A stretch of 21,325 bases of DNA from JAHWJR01 sp035942035 (lineage in GTDB: Bacteria > Actinomycetota > Acidimicrobiia > Acidimicrobiales > CADCSY01), in the NCBI GenBank assembly GCA_035942035.1, contig DASZDK010000034.1, positions 1-21,325 of the forward strand, read 5' to 3'. Shown here in pieces: positions 7,298 to 15,992 of this stretch. The stretch's first letter is position 1; each line of letters begins with the position of its first letter. The notes beneath the pieces are model-generated. The model was not told the DNA's origin. It did not search any database and saw nothing but the letters and a program-made list of their open reading frames with translations. The translations under genes and the position numbers were made by a program.

Positions 7298-8116
7298 ATG
7301 GAGGGTGAGGGCCTCACCCAGGATGAGATCGCCCTGGTGCTGCACCGGGCCGCCGAGCTCGACCGGGAGCACGAGGCGCCGGCCACCCTGGACGTGGCCG
7401 TGATCGAGGCGGCGGCCATCGAGGCCGGGCTGTCGCGGGCGTCGGTGTGCCAGGCCCTGGCCGAGCTGCGGGTGGGGGCGTTGGACAACGACAGGGACCG
7501 GCGGCGCCTGCCCGACGGGGTGCTGGGCCCGGCCCGCCTGGAGGTCCGCCGGCTCGTGCCCGGGCCGGCGCAGCAGGTCGAGCGGGAGCTGCACACCTTC
7601 CTCCGCTCGCAGCTCTTCGAGCAGCGCCGTCACCTCGGCGAGCGCACTCTGTGGGATCGCCGGGAGGGCCTGCTGCCGGCCCTGCGCCGCCGCCTCGACC
7701 TCAACGGCCGGCTCCTGCTCAACGGGGTGCGGCGGCTGGAGGTGGCGGTGGCAGCCGAGCCCGGCAGTGAGGAAGGACGAGTCATGGTCGTCCTGGTGGC
7801 CGACGTCGGCGAGCAGCGCGCCGCATCGGCCTGGTACCTGGGGGGAGGGGCCGCCACCGGCGCCGGCGTGGTGGGCGGTGCCGCCCTGGTGCCCGGGCTC
7901 GACCTCCTGGTGCTGGCGGCGCTCCCGGTGGCCGCCGGCGCCGCCGTGGGCGGCCTCTGGCTGGGCCGCTACCACTACCGCCGAGAGGTGGGCGAGATCG
8001 AGCTGGCCCTGGCCGGCGTGCTCGACCGGCTCCAGCACCGGCCGGCGCCGGCGCCCGGGATCAGGTCGGCGGTGGAAGCACCCGCACGCCCAGCTCGTCG
8101 AGCAGCCGGGGGCTGA
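7298..8116 (+). CDS. hypothetical membrane-anchored protein
   Basis: This is a 272-residue protein. The N-terminus (LTQDEIALVLHRAAEL, then DVAVIEAAAIEAGLSRASVCQALAEL, to residue 60) looks like a small helical module that I have seen at the start of assorted actinobacterial membrane proteins, reminiscent of a helix-turn-helix; function unknown to me. A charged middle (61-170) contains beta-like stretches such as RLEVAVAA and RVMVVLVADV. Residues 180-223 are hydrophobic and Gly/Ala-rich and probably form one membrane hairpin or two helices, followed by a basic RYHYRRE stretch and a Pro/Ala/Arg-rich tail. No enzyme motif is seen. Its last 56 bases overlap the 3' end of aspS on the other strand. 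The start is the first ATG after a good TAGCGT box. Confidence 0.7.
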   Translation: MEGEGLTQDEIALVLHRAAELDREHEAPATLDVAVIEAAAIEAGLSRASVCQALAELRVGALDNDRDRRRLPDGVLGPARLEVRRLVPGPAQQVERELHTFLRSQLFEQRRHLGERTLWDRREGLLPALRRRLDLNGRLLLNGVRRLEVAVAAEPGSEEGRVMVVLVADVGEQRAASAWYLGGGAATGAGVVGGAALVPGLDLLVLAALPVAAGAAVGGLWLGRYHYRREVGEIELALAGVLDRLQHRPAPAPGIRSAVEAPARPARRAAGG

Positions 8117-9830
8117 CCGACGCCGGCGCCCCGGTGAGGGGGTCGGCACCGGACTGGGTCTTGGGGAAGGCGATGACCTCGCGGATGTTGTCCTCGCCAG
8201 CGAGGATGGCCACCAAGCGGTCGAGGCCCACGGCGAAGCCGCCGTGGGGCGGCGCCCCGTAGCGGAAGGCGTCGAGCAGGAAGCCGAAGCGAGCCCGGGC
8301 GTCCTCGTCGGAGATGCCGAGGGTGGAGAAGATGCGGGCCTGCACGTCGGAGCGGTGGATACGGATCGACCCCGAGCCCAGCTCCCAGCCGTTGAGCACC
8401 AGGTCGTAGGACTGCGAGCGCACCGACAAGGGGTCGGACTCGAGCAGGTCGAGGTCGTCGGGGTGGGGCATGGTGAAGGCGTGGTGGGCCGGCACCGGCC
8501 GGCCGGCGGGGTCGAGGCCCTCGAACAGCGGGAAGTCGACCACCCACGTGAACGCCAGCGGCCCCTCGTTGACCGGCGGGCGGCCCAGATCGAGGCGGAG
8601 CTGTCCGAGCACGGTCTCCACCGTGCGGCGCTCGTCGGCCACCACCAGCACCAGGTCGCCGGCCTCGGCGGCGGTGGCGTCGACCAGGCCGGCCCGCTCC
8701 TCGTCGGAGAGGAACTTGGCCACCGGCGAGTCGAGGGCGCCGCCCTCGCCCACCCGGAGCCAGACCAACCCCTTGGCCCCGAGGCCCTTGGCCCGCTCGG
8801 TCAGGGCGTCGAGCCGGTTGCGGCCGAGATCACCGTGGCCCGGCGCCCGCAGCCCCTTGATGCAGGCGGCGCCGGCGAAGGCCCGGAAGCCGGTGGCGGC
8901 GAAGAGCTCCCCCAGCTCCACCAGCTCGGGCCCCGCCCGCAGGTCGGGCTTGTCGGCGCCGAACCGGCCCATGGCCTCGGCCCACGTGAGCCGGGGGATC
9001 TCGCCCGGTCGCTCCCCCATCACCGCCTCGGCGGCGTCGAGCACCGCCTCGGACACGAACCCGAGCACGTCGTCCTGGCTCACGAACGACGCCTCCAAGT
9101 CGAGCTGGGAGAACTCGAACTGGCGGTCGGCCCGCAGGTCCTCGTCGCGCAGGCAGCGGGCGATCTGGTAGTAGCGATCGACGCCGGCCACCATGAGCAG
9201 CTGCTTGGCCAGCTGGGGGCTCTGGGGCAGCACGTAGAACTCGCCGGGGCGCAGGCGAGAGGGGATGACGAACTCCCGGGCCCCCTCGGGCGTGGGAACC
9301 CACAGCAGCGGGGTCTCCACCTCGAGGAAGCCCTGGCGCTCCATGGCGCAGCGCAGCGCCCGGTTGACCGATGCCCGCACGGCCAGGTTGCGCTGCATGC
9401 GGTCGCGCCGCAGGTCGACATAGCGGTGGCGCAGGCGAGCGGTCTCGTCGGCGTCGACCCGGTCGGTGACCGGGAACGGCGGCGGCTCGGCGGCGTTGAG
9501 CACCTCGACGGCGCAGTCGCCCACCTCGATCTCGCCGGTGGCCAGGTCGGGGTTGATGGTGCCCTCGGGCCGATCCCGCACCGTGCCGGTGACCCGCACC
9601 ACGTACTCGGAGCGCAGGTCCGAGGCGCCGTCGACCACGCACTGGACCACGCCCGAGCGGTCCCGCAGGTCGACGAAGGCCAGGTGCTCGCCGTGCTCGC
9701 GCCGGCGGGCCACCCAGCCGCACAGGGCCACCTGGCGGCCGGCGTCACCGACGCGCAGGTCGCCGGCCAGGTCGGTGCGCAGGGCGGTGGCGGCGGCGGA
9801 CGCAGGGTCGACGGAACCGGACGGGCTCAC
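8061..9830 (-). CDS. aspS: aspartyl-tRNA synthetase (predicted non-discriminating)
   Basis: This is a 589-residue class IIb synthetase of bacterial length, charging tRNA with aspartate in the cytoplasm. The N-terminal anticodon-binding OB fold is at about 30-120 (VALCGWVARRREHGEH...FVDLRDRSGVVQ). Motif 1 surrounds GFLEVETPLL, motif 2 is RCLRDEDLRADRQFEFSQLDLE, and motif 3 is HGGFAVGLDRLVAIL. The bacterial GAD insert lies between them. Residues H46 (REHGEH) and G90 (RPEGTIN) correspond to the His and Gly that mark non-discriminating AspRS, which also forms Asp-tRNA(Asn) for amidation by GatCAB; E. coli AspRS has Leu and Lys there. Motif 2 shows small oddities: CLRDED where CFRDED is usual, and RQFEFSQ where RQPEFTQ is usual. 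The GTG start overlaps the hisS stop by four bases, so it is co-expressed with hisS. Confidence 0.97.
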   Translation of the reverse strand: MSPSGSVDPASAAATALRTDLAGDLRVGDAGRQVALCGWVARRREHGEHLAFVDLRDRSGVVQCVVDGASDLRSEYVVRVTGTVRDRPEGTINPDLATGEIEVGDCAVEVLNAAEPPPFPVTDRVDADETARLRHRYVDLRRDRMQRNLAVRASVNRALRCAMERQGFLEVETPLLWVPTPEGAREFVIPSRLRPGEFYVLPQSPQLAKQLLMVAGVDRYYQIARCLRDEDLRADRQFEFSQLDLEASFVSQDDVLGFVSEAVLDAAEAVMGERPGEIPRLTWAEAMGRFGADKPDLRAGPELVELGELFAATGFRAFAGAACIKGLRAPGHGDLGRNRLDALTERAKGLGAKGLVWLRVGEGGALDSPVAKFLSDEERAGLVDATAAEAGDLVLVVADERRTVETVLGQLRLDLGRPPVNEGPLAFTWVVDFPLFEGLDPAGRPVPAHHAFTMPHPDDLDLLESDPLSVRSQSYDLVLNGWELGSGSIRIHRSDVQARIFSTLGISDEDARARFGFLLDAFRYGAPPHGGFAVGLDRLVAILAGEDNIREVIAFPKTQSGADPLTGAPASVSPRLLDELGVRVLPPPT

Positions 9831-11089
9831 GCCAGCAGCTCCCGCACCCGGGCCACGACGTCGGCCGCCGGCACTTCGTCCTGGGCGTCACCGTGGTCGT
9901 CGCCTCGGAGCCGGCGCAGCGACACCACCCCGCGGGCGCGCTCGTCGGCACCGACGATGAGGGCCAGCCGAGCGCCGGAGCGGTCGGCCAGCTTCATCTG
10001 GGCCCGCATGGACCGGGACCCGAATCCACGGTCGGCCCTGATGCCCTGGTCGCGCAGCGCCCACACCAGTTGCCGAGCCTCGCCATCCTCGGTCACGTCG
10101 ACCACCCAGACGTCGACGATCGCCGCCGGCGCCGGGAACCTGCCCTCGGCGTCGCACGCCAGCAACACTCGCTCGATGCCGGTGCCGAAGCCGACGCCCG
10201 GGGTGGGCGGGCCACCGAGGGCCTCGGCCAGCCCGTCGTAGCGGCCGCCGGCGCCGATGGTGCTCTGGGCGGCCTCCAGGTCGACGGCCTGGAACTCGAA
10301 GGCGGTGCGGGTGTAGTAGTCGAAGCCCCGGGCCAGGCGGCTGTCGAGGCTGAAGGCCACGCCCAGGCTCCGCAGCCCAGCCTGCACCGCCTCGAAGTGG
10401 GTGGCGCAGTCGGCGCAGAGGTGGTCCACGATGCGCGGCGCGTCCACCGTGGCCGCCCGGCACGCCTCCCGCTTGCAGTCGAGTACCCGCAGCGGGTTCT
10501 GGCGGCGCTCCTTGCGGTGGTCGGGGCACAGCTCGCCATCGCGTCCGAGCAGGTAGGCGTCCAGCAGCTGGAGGTACGCAGGCCGGCACGCCTGGTCGCC
10601 GATGGAGTTCAGTAGCAAGGTCACCCGCTCGAGGCCCACGCGGTCGTAGAGGGCCCGTACCAGGGCGATGACCTCGACGTCGACCTCCGGGTCCTCGGAG
10701 CCCAGCACCTCGGCACCCAGCTGGTGGTGCTGGCGGTAACGGCCGGCCTGGGGACGCTCGTAGCGGAAGCTGGGGGCGGCGTACCAGACCTTCCACGGCG
10801 GGACGGGACGGTGCTGGACGTAGGCCCGCACCACCGAGGCGGTGCCCTCGGGGCGCAGGGCGACGTGCCGCCCCCCCTTGTCCTCGAAGTCGTACATCTC
10901 CTTGCGCACCACGTCGGTGCTCGCTCCCACGCGCTCGAACACGCCGATGTCCTCGAACATGGGGCTGACGACCAGGCCGTAGCCGGCTCGGCCCACCACG
11001 TCGGCGAAGCTCCCGACGAGCGCCTGCCAGCGGACAGTCTCAGGGGGCAGGACGTCGCGGGTCCCGGTCGGGGCCTGGAACAGGGGCAC
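9827..11089 (-). CDS. hisS: histidyl-tRNA synthetase
   Basis: This is a 420-residue class IIa synthetase that charges tRNA(His). It opens FQAPTGTRDVLPPE, the usual HisRS N-terminus. Motif 2 is PSFRYERPQAGRYRQHHQLGAE, the two histidine-specific motifs are LARGFDYYTRTAFEF and GAGGRYDGL, and motif 3 is PGVGFGTGIERVLL. A cysteine-bearing central stretch (CPDHRKERRQNP...CKREACRAATVD...CADCATHF) is typical of this HisRS type. The C-terminal domain (VWVVDVTEDGEA to the end) binds the anticodon. The GTG at 11089 is the only usable start close to the conserved N-terminus; the frame stays open upstream but runs antisense to the MFS gene. A TAGCCT box 8 bases upstream and no Shine-Dalgarno suggest a leaderless mRNA. 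It forms an operon with aspS. Confidence 0.96.
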   Translation of the reverse strand: MPLFQAPTGTRDVLPPETVRWQALVGSFADVVGRAGYGLVVSPMFEDIGVFERVGASTDVVRKEMYDFEDKGGRHVALRPEGTASVVRAYVQHRPVPPWKVWYAAPSFRYERPQAGRYRQHHQLGAEVLGSEDPEVDVEVIALVRALYDRVGLERVTLLLNSIGDQACRPAYLQLLDAYLLGRDGELCPDHRKERRQNPLRVLDCKREACRAATVDAPRIVDHLCADCATHFEAVQAGLRSLGVAFSLDSRLARGFDYYTRTAFEFQAVDLEAAQSTIGAGGRYDGLAEALGGPPTPGVGFGTGIERVLLACDAEGRFPAPAAIVDVWVVDVTEDGEARQLVWALRDQGIRADRGFGSRSMRAQMKLADRSGARLALIVGADERARGVVSLRRLRGDDHGDAQDEVPAADVVARVRELLA

Positions 11090-11097
11090 GGGGGGCG

Positions 11098-11107
11098 AGG
11101 CTACCGT
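11098..11107. promoter_or_regulatory. bidirectional promoter core, hisS / MFS gene
   Basis: On the - strand TAGCCT (11103-11098) sits 8 bases before the hisS GTG. On the + strand TACCGT (11102-11107) sits 10 bases before the MFS GTG at 11118. The two -10 boxes share the bases TA at 11102-11103, a back-to-back arrangement. No clear -35 elements. Confidence 0.45.
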
Positions 11108-11117
11108 CAGCGGCCCA

Positions 11118-12413
11118 GTGGCCCCTTCCCCTTTCCCCACCTCCACTGGGGCGACGCCCCGGCTCCACACCTGGCTCCAGGCCCCGGTGGTCAGCGTGGC
11201 CGCCGTGGTCATCGCCTCCGGCTTCGGCCAGTTCGGCGCGGTGGCCGCCCTGGGCGACGTGGCCGGCGCCTTCGGCGAGGTCACCGAGGGGGCGTCGGTG
11301 GCCGAGCAGGCCGGGCTGTCGGGGACCGTGCTCGGGCTGGGGCTGGCCACCATCCGCCTGGCCTCGCTGGCCAGCCTGCCCCTCGCCGGCCTGGCCGACC
11401 GCCTGGGCCGCAAGGCGGTGGCGCTGGGCCTGGCCGCCGCCGGACTGGCCCTGACCGCCTCGGCCGCCCTCAGCCCCGGCTACTGGTGGTTCGTCGCCGT
11501 GTTCGCCCTCAGCCGGCCCTTCCTCAGCGCCACCACCGCGGTCGCCCAGGTGACCGCCGCCGAGCACACCGCCGCCGGCGACCGGGCGCGGGCGCTGGCC
11601 CTGACCGCCGCCGGCTACGGCGTGGGCGCCGCCCTGGTGGCCGTGGTGCGGGGGGTGGCCGGCGACGCCCTCGGCTTCCGGGGACTGTTCACTCTGGCCC
11701 TGGTCCCCCTCGTGCTCCTGCCGCTGCTGGCCCGGTGGATGTCCGAGCCCGACCGCTACCGCCACCAGGAGGTTGCCGGCAAGCCGGCCCTGCCGGTGCT
11801 GGGCGTGCTGCGAGGCGAATGGGGCCGGCGCCTGCTGATCATGGCCGCAGTGGCCTTCGCCGTCGGCTTCGTCACCGGGCCGGCCAACAGCTTCGTGTTC
11901 GTCTACGGCGAGAACGTGGTCGGGCTGTCGCCGGCCGCCACCGCCGTGCTGGTGGTGGCGGCCCTGCCGGCGGGCGTGGCCGGGCTGGTCCTCGGGCGCT
12001 GGGTGGCCGACCGCTGGGGACGCCGGCCCTGCGCCGTGGGCGGCCTGGTGGGTCTGGCCGCCGCCGCCGTGGTGGCCTACAGCGGCAGTGCGCCGGCGGC
12101 GGTGGGTGGCGCCCTGCTCAGCGTGGTCGCCGGCTACGGCCTGTCGCCGGCGCTCGCCGCCTTCGCCGCCGAGCTGTTCCCCACCTCGGTGCGGGCCACG
12201 GTGGCCGGCTGGCTGGTGGCCGCCGGCGTGGCCGGGGCGGTCGGCGGCCTACTCACCTTCGGTGCCCTGGCCGACCTGTTCGGCCGCTTCGCCCCCGCCG
12301 CCGTGGTGGTTGCCGCGCCGGCGCTGCTGGCCACCCTCGCCTTCGCCGGCCTGCCAGAGACCAGGGGCCTCGAGCTCGACTCGAGCGGCGTGGTGGGCGG
12401 GCCGCCCCGCTGA
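11118..12413 (+). CDS. MFS transporter
   Basis: This is a 431-residue integral membrane protein with about twelve hydrophobic segments. The loop after TM2 has GLADRLGRKAVALG, the signature A motif of the major facilitator superfamily, and a matching loop in the second half reads GRWVADRWGRRPCAVG. A segment ending ALAAFAAELFPTSVRATVAGW resembles the sugar/metabolite-type MFS motif near TM10, so uptake or export of a small organic molecule is likely, but the substrate cannot be told. The GTG at 11118 is the earliest start after the shared promoter; a GTG at 11187 just before the first membrane segment is an alternative and would shorten the cytoplasmic N-terminus by 23 residues. It is followed 54 bases later by the lipid kinase gene on the same strand. 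Confidence 0.9.
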   Translation: MAPSPFPTSTGATPRLHTWLQAPVVSVAAVVIASGFGQFGAVAALGDVAGAFGEVTEGASVAEQAGLSGTVLGLGLATIRLASLASLPLAGLADRLGRKAVALGLAAAGLALTASAALSPGYWWFVAVFALSRPFLSATTAVAQVTAAEHTAAGDRARALALTAAGYGVGAALVAVVRGVAGDALGFRGLFTLALVPLVLLPLLARWMSEPDRYRHQEVAGKPALPVLGVLRGEWGRRLLIMAAVAFAVGFVTGPANSFVFVYGENVVGLSPAATAVLVVAALPAGVAGLVLGRWVADRWGRRPCAVGGLVGLAAAAVVAYSGSAPAAVGGALLSVVAGYGLSPALAAFAAELFPTSVRATVAGWLVAAGVAGAVGGLLTFGALADLFGRFAPAAVVVAAPALLATLAFAGLPETRGLELDSSGVVGGPPR

Positions 12414-12467
12414 GCACTCCAGCCCTGGCCACGACCGTGCATCGGGGAATGGTTCACTACACGGACC

Positions 12468-13775
12468 ATGTGGTCGAAGCGGTCGAAGCCACCAGGAGCA
12501 GCTCGAACGCTCGGGCTGGCCTGGCTCGCCAGCGTCCTCGCCCTCGCTGCCGCCGGCCGCTTCGGTCGACGGGCGGCCCTTCGAGGCTCGAGTTCGGGTC
12601 TGGCCGCCTCAGGCGTCGCCGCCGCCGTCGGCGCCGTCACTGGCCCCCCGGGAGCGGTTCCGCCGGCCACGGCGGCGGCCGTGGCGTTCAGCGTCGGCGC
12701 CTTCCTCGAGCTTCCCGGCGCCGGCATCCCGCTGGCCGTCGTCACCGCGGCACTCCTCGTCCCCCAGGCTTCCTCGAGCTCTCGGGAACGCTCGCTGCTC
12801 GCCGTTGCCGGTGGGGCCGCCGTCGCGCTCGCCAGCCGCCGGCTCTGGCCGGTTGCTCCGCACTCCCCCGCCGACCGACGTCCGGCGGGAGCCGAGCGCC
12901 ACCACCGTTGCCCGCCCGGTGGGGAGGGCCTCACCGTGGTGGTCAACCCCGGTGCCGGCTCAGGGGTCGGAGAGAGCCCGCTCCAGCGCCTGGCCGAAGC
13001 GCTGCCCCGAGCCCGGCTGGTGGAGCTGGGTGAAGGCGACGACCTGGCGCAGGCATTGCGCGATGCGGCATCGGGCAGTTGGGGCCTCGGCGTCGTGGGA
13101 GGTGACGGGTCGCTCAACACCGCCGCCGGCATCGCTCATGCCGAGGGGATACCGCTGTTCGCCGTGCCCGGGGGCACCCTCAACCACTTCGCTCGCGACG
13201 TCGGCCTCGGCTCGGTGGACGACGCCATCGCCGCCCTCGCCGCCGGGGAGACGCTGGCCGTGGACGTGGCCACCATCGACGGTCGCCCGTTCCTGAACAC
13301 CGCCAGCTTCGGGGGCTACGTGGAGCTGGTGGACGCCCGGAAGCGGCTGGAAGGTCGTCTCGGCAAGTGGCCGGCCATGGTCGTCGCCCTGGTGCAGGTC
13401 CTGCGTCGTTCCCATCCCACGGAGGTGGAGATCGACGGCCGGTACCGGAAACTGTGGATGATCTTCGTGGGCAACTGCACCTACCAGCCACACGGCTTCG
13501 CGCCGAGCTGGCGCCCCCGCCTCGACGACGGGCACCTCGACGTCCGGCTGGTCGACGCCGCCACCCCTGGAGCGCGCGTGCGCCTCGTCGCCGCCGTGCT
13601 CACCGGGCGGCTCGGGCGCTGCCGCATGTACGAGGAGCTACGGGTCGACGAGCTCGCCGTCCGGCGCCTCGACGGCGACCGCCGCCTGGCCCGGGACGGC
13701 GAGACCTTCGGCGGCTCGGCCGAGTTCACCATCGCCAAGTGCGCGGAACCACTCCTCGTCTACGCGCCGCACTGA
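12468..13775 (+). CDS. DAGK-family lipid kinase with degenerate PAP2-like N-terminal domain
   Basis: This is a 435-residue protein. From about residue 154 it is a diacylglycerol/sphingosine-type lipid kinase: GLTVVVNPGAGSG, the nucleotide-binding GGDGSLNTAAG (211-221), FAVPGGTLNHFARDVGLG, and a C-terminal beta domain ending in GETFGGSAEFTIAK. It would phosphorylate a lipid such as diacylglycerol or a polyprenol with ATP at the membrane. Residues 1-150 hold hydrophobic, Ala-rich segments that align in style with the PAP2 phosphatase domain of actinobacterial PAP2-DAGK fusions: AVAFSVGAFLELPGAGIPLA and AGGAAVALASRRLWPV. The catalytic SGH and the SR...H...D residues of PAP2 are not there, so this half probably serves only as a membrane anchor. 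The ATG at 12468 is the only sensible start. It converges on rel with only 12 bases between stop codons. Confidence 0.88.
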   Translation: MWSKRSKPPGAARTLGLAWLASVLALAAAGRFGRRAALRGSSSGLAASGVAAAVGAVTGPPGAVPPATAAAVAFSVGAFLELPGAGIPLAVVTAALLVPQASSSSRERSLLAVAGGAAVALASRRLWPVAPHSPADRRPAGAERHHRCPPGGEGLTVVVNPGAGSGVGESPLQRLAEALPRARLVELGEGDDLAQALRDAASGSWGLGVVGGDGSLNTAAGIAHAEGIPLFAVPGGTLNHFARDVGLGSVDDAIAALAAGETLAVDVATIDGRPFLNTASFGGYVELVDARKRLEGRLGKWPAMVVALVQVLRRSHPTEVEIDGRYRKLWMIFVGNCTYQPHGFAPSWRPRLDDGHLDVRLVDAATPGARVRLVAAVLTGRLGRCRMYEELRVDELAVRRLDGDRRLARDGETFGGSAEFTIAKCAEPLLVYAPH

Positions 13776-13787
13776 GGCGCGCCCCGA

Positions 13788-15992
13788 CTAGTGCGACGCT
13801 CCTGGCAGCACCCGGTAAGCGTCGTAGACCGACTCGATGCGGCGGATGGTGGTGATGAGCGAGTCGAGGTGTGACGGATCGGCCAGCTCGAAGTCGAAGC
13901 GCATGCGGGAGATGCGGTCGGTGCCGGTCTGGCTGGCGCAGGCGAGGATGTTGAGCTGGTGATCGGCCAGGGTGGCGGAGACGTCACGCAGCAGCTTCGA
14001 GCGGTCGAGGGCCTTGACCTCGATGGAGGCCACGAACGTGTCACCGGCGCGGTGGCGGTCCCAGTCGACCTCGATGATGCGGTCGTGCTGGCCCGACGCC
14101 AGGGACACGGCGTTGGCGCAGTCGGCCCGGTGGACGGTGACGCCCCGGCCCCGGGTGACGAAGCCGATGATCTCGTCGCCCGGGACCGGCGTGCAGCACC
14201 GCGACAGCCGCACCATGACGTCGTCGAGGCCCTCCACGTGCACGCCGGCGGCGGGACGCCGGCGCCGGCGGGGCGACCGGGCGGTGACCGGCAGTTGCTC
14301 CTCGCCCTCGCCGCTGCGCAGGAGCCGGGCGACCCGTTGGGCCGCCGAGGTGGCGGACAGGTGATGCTCACCGATGGCCACGTGCAGGCCGTTGATGTCG
14401 GAGAACCCGGCGGCCTCGGCCACCTCTTCGAGCACCGGTGACGACGCCAGCTTCTGGACGGGCAGCCCCTCCCGCCGCAGCGCCTTGGCCAGCTCCTCCC
14501 GGCCCGCCTCCATGGCGTCCTCCCGCCGCTCGCGCGAGAACCAATGGCGGATCTTGTTGCGGGCCCGGGCGGTGACGGCGATCTTCAACCAGTCGCGGGA
14601 GGGCGCCGGGTCGACCTTGGTGGTGAGGATCTCCACCGTCTCCCCGGAGTGGAGACGGGAGTCGAGGGGCTGGAGCCGGCCGTTCACCCGAGCTCCGATG
14701 CAGGCGTGGCCCACCTCGGTGTGGATGGCGTAGGCGAAGTCGATGGGCGTGGCCCCGTCGGGCAGCGTCACCACCTTGCCCTTGGGGGTGAAGACGAAGA
14801 CCTCGTCGTGCTCGAGGTCGACCTTGAGCGTCTCCATGAACTCCTGGGGGTCGCTCGTCTCCGACTGCCAGTCGACGAGGTGGTTCAGCCAGGCGATGTC
14901 GCTGGAGGTGAGCTCGTCCTTGTAGGCCCAGTGGGCGGCCACGCCGAACTCCGAGCGGCGGTGCATCTCCCGGGTGCGGATCTGCACCTCGAGGGGCTTG
15001 CCCTGGGGCCCCACCACCGTGGTGTGCAACGACTGGTAGAGGTTGAACTTGGGCATGGCGATGTAGTCCTTGATGCGCCCCTGCACCGGCTTCCACGTGG
15101 CGTGGATGGAGCCGAGGGCGGCGTAGCAGTCCTCGACCCGGTCGACCACCACCCGGATCCCGACGAGGTCGAAGATGTCGTCGAACTCCTTGCCCTTGAC
15201 CACCATCTTCTCGTAGATCGACCACAGGTGCTTCGGCCGACCTGTCACCTCACCGTTGATCTTGAGCTCCCGCAGCCGTTCCCGCACCGCCTCCAGCACG
15301 AGGGTCAGGTACAGCTCCCGCTCCGGGCTGCGGGTGGAGACCATCTGCTCGATCTCGGCGTAGCGCTTCGGGTGCAAGGTGGCGAAGGCCAGGTCCTCGA
15401 GGTGCTGCTTGATGTGCTGCATCCCCAGGCGATGGGCCAGCGGGGCGTAGATGTCCAGGGTCTCCCGGGCGATGCGCTGGCGCTTGGCCTCGGGCAAGGC
15501 GGCGATGGTGCGCATGTTGTGGAGCCGGTCGCACAGCTTGATGATGAGGACCCGCAGGTCCTTGGCCATGGCCACCAGCATCTTGCGCATGGACGCGGCC
15601 TGTTGCGCCTCCCGGGACTCGAACCGGATCCGGTCGAGCTTGGTGACGCCGTCGACGATGGTCGCCACCTCGGGCCCGAAGGTGGACTTGACGTCGTCGA
15701 TGCCCACCGCGGTGTCCTCCACGGCGTCGTGGAGGAGGGCGGCGGCGATGGTCACGTCGTCGAGGCCGAGCTCGGCCACGATCATGGCCACGGCCAGGGG
15801 GTGGTGGATGTAGGGGTCGCCGGAGATGCGGTACTGACCCTGGTGAGCGTTGGCCGCCACCGCGTAGGCGCGGCTGATCATCGCCGTGGAGGCTCGGGGG
15901 TGGCGGGCCCGGTAGGCCGACAGCAGCGGAGCGATCTCCTCAGCGGGAAGGGAGTTGCGCCGCCAGGGCAGTACCCGATCGACCGTGGTCAC
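13788..15992 (-). CDS. rel: bifunctional (p)ppGpp synthetase/hydrolase
   Basis: This is a 734-residue RelA/SpoT homologue that makes and degrades the stringent-response alarmones. The N-terminal HD hydrolase domain has YIHHPLAVAM (61-70) and LLHDAVEDT (86-94). The synthetase domain has GRIKDYIAMP (R306-D309 is the RxKD motif of bifunctional enzymes, not the ExDD of RelA), YQSLHTTVVGP and LEVQIRTREMH. Next come the TGS domain (DEVFVFTPKGKVVTLP to VEILT), the zinc-finger-like region (VMVRLSRCCTPVPGDEIIGF...HRADCANA) and a C-terminal ACT domain (FVASIEVKALDRSKLLRDV). All domains are intact and of usual length. The GTG start overlaps the apt stop (GTGA), so the two are co-translated, a known actinobacterial arrangement. 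Regulation beyond the shared promoter is not visible. Confidence 0.97.
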   Translation of the reverse strand: MTTVDRVLPWRRNSLPAEEIAPLLSAYRARHPRASTAMISRAYAVAANAHQGQYRISGDPYIHHPLAVAMIVAELGLDDVTIAAALLHDAVEDTAVGIDDVKSTFGPEVATIVDGVTKLDRIRFESREAQQAASMRKMLVAMAKDLRVLIIKLCDRLHNMRTIAALPEAKRQRIARETLDIYAPLAHRLGMQHIKQHLEDLAFATLHPKRYAEIEQMVSTRSPERELYLTLVLEAVRERLRELKINGEVTGRPKHLWSIYEKMVVKGKEFDDIFDLVGIRVVVDRVEDCYAALGSIHATWKPVQGRIKDYIAMPKFNLYQSLHTTVVGPQGKPLEVQIRTREMHRRSEFGVAAHWAYKDELTSSDIAWLNHLVDWQSETSDPQEFMETLKVDLEHDEVFVFTPKGKVVTLPDGATPIDFAYAIHTEVGHACIGARVNGRLQPLDSRLHSGETVEILTTKVDPAPSRDWLKIAVTARARNKIRHWFSRERREDAMEAGREELAKALRREGLPVQKLASSPVLEEVAEAAGFSDINGLHVAIGEHHLSATSAAQRVARLLRSGEGEEQLPVTARSPRRRRRPAAGVHVEGLDDVMVRLSRCCTPVPGDEIIGFVTRGRGVTVHRADCANAVSLASGQHDRIIEVDWDRHRAGDTFVASIEVKALDRSKLLRDVSATLADHQLNILACASQTGTDRISRMRFDFELADPSHLDSLITTIRRIESVYDAYRVLPGASH

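Noticed and set aside
7767..10241. 824-codon + strand frame across aspS and hisS
   Set aside because: It is antisense to two certain synthetase genes and shows no domain motifs.
10724..13033. 769-codon + strand frame over hisS, the MFS gene and the lipid kinase
   Set aside because: It is out of frame with, or antisense to, well-supported genes. The product is Arg/Gly-rich noise.
13776..13787. Terminator between the convergent lipid kinase and rel genes
   Set aside because: Only 12 bases lie between the stops. GGCGCGCC is palindromic, but there is no stem-loop with a T tract.
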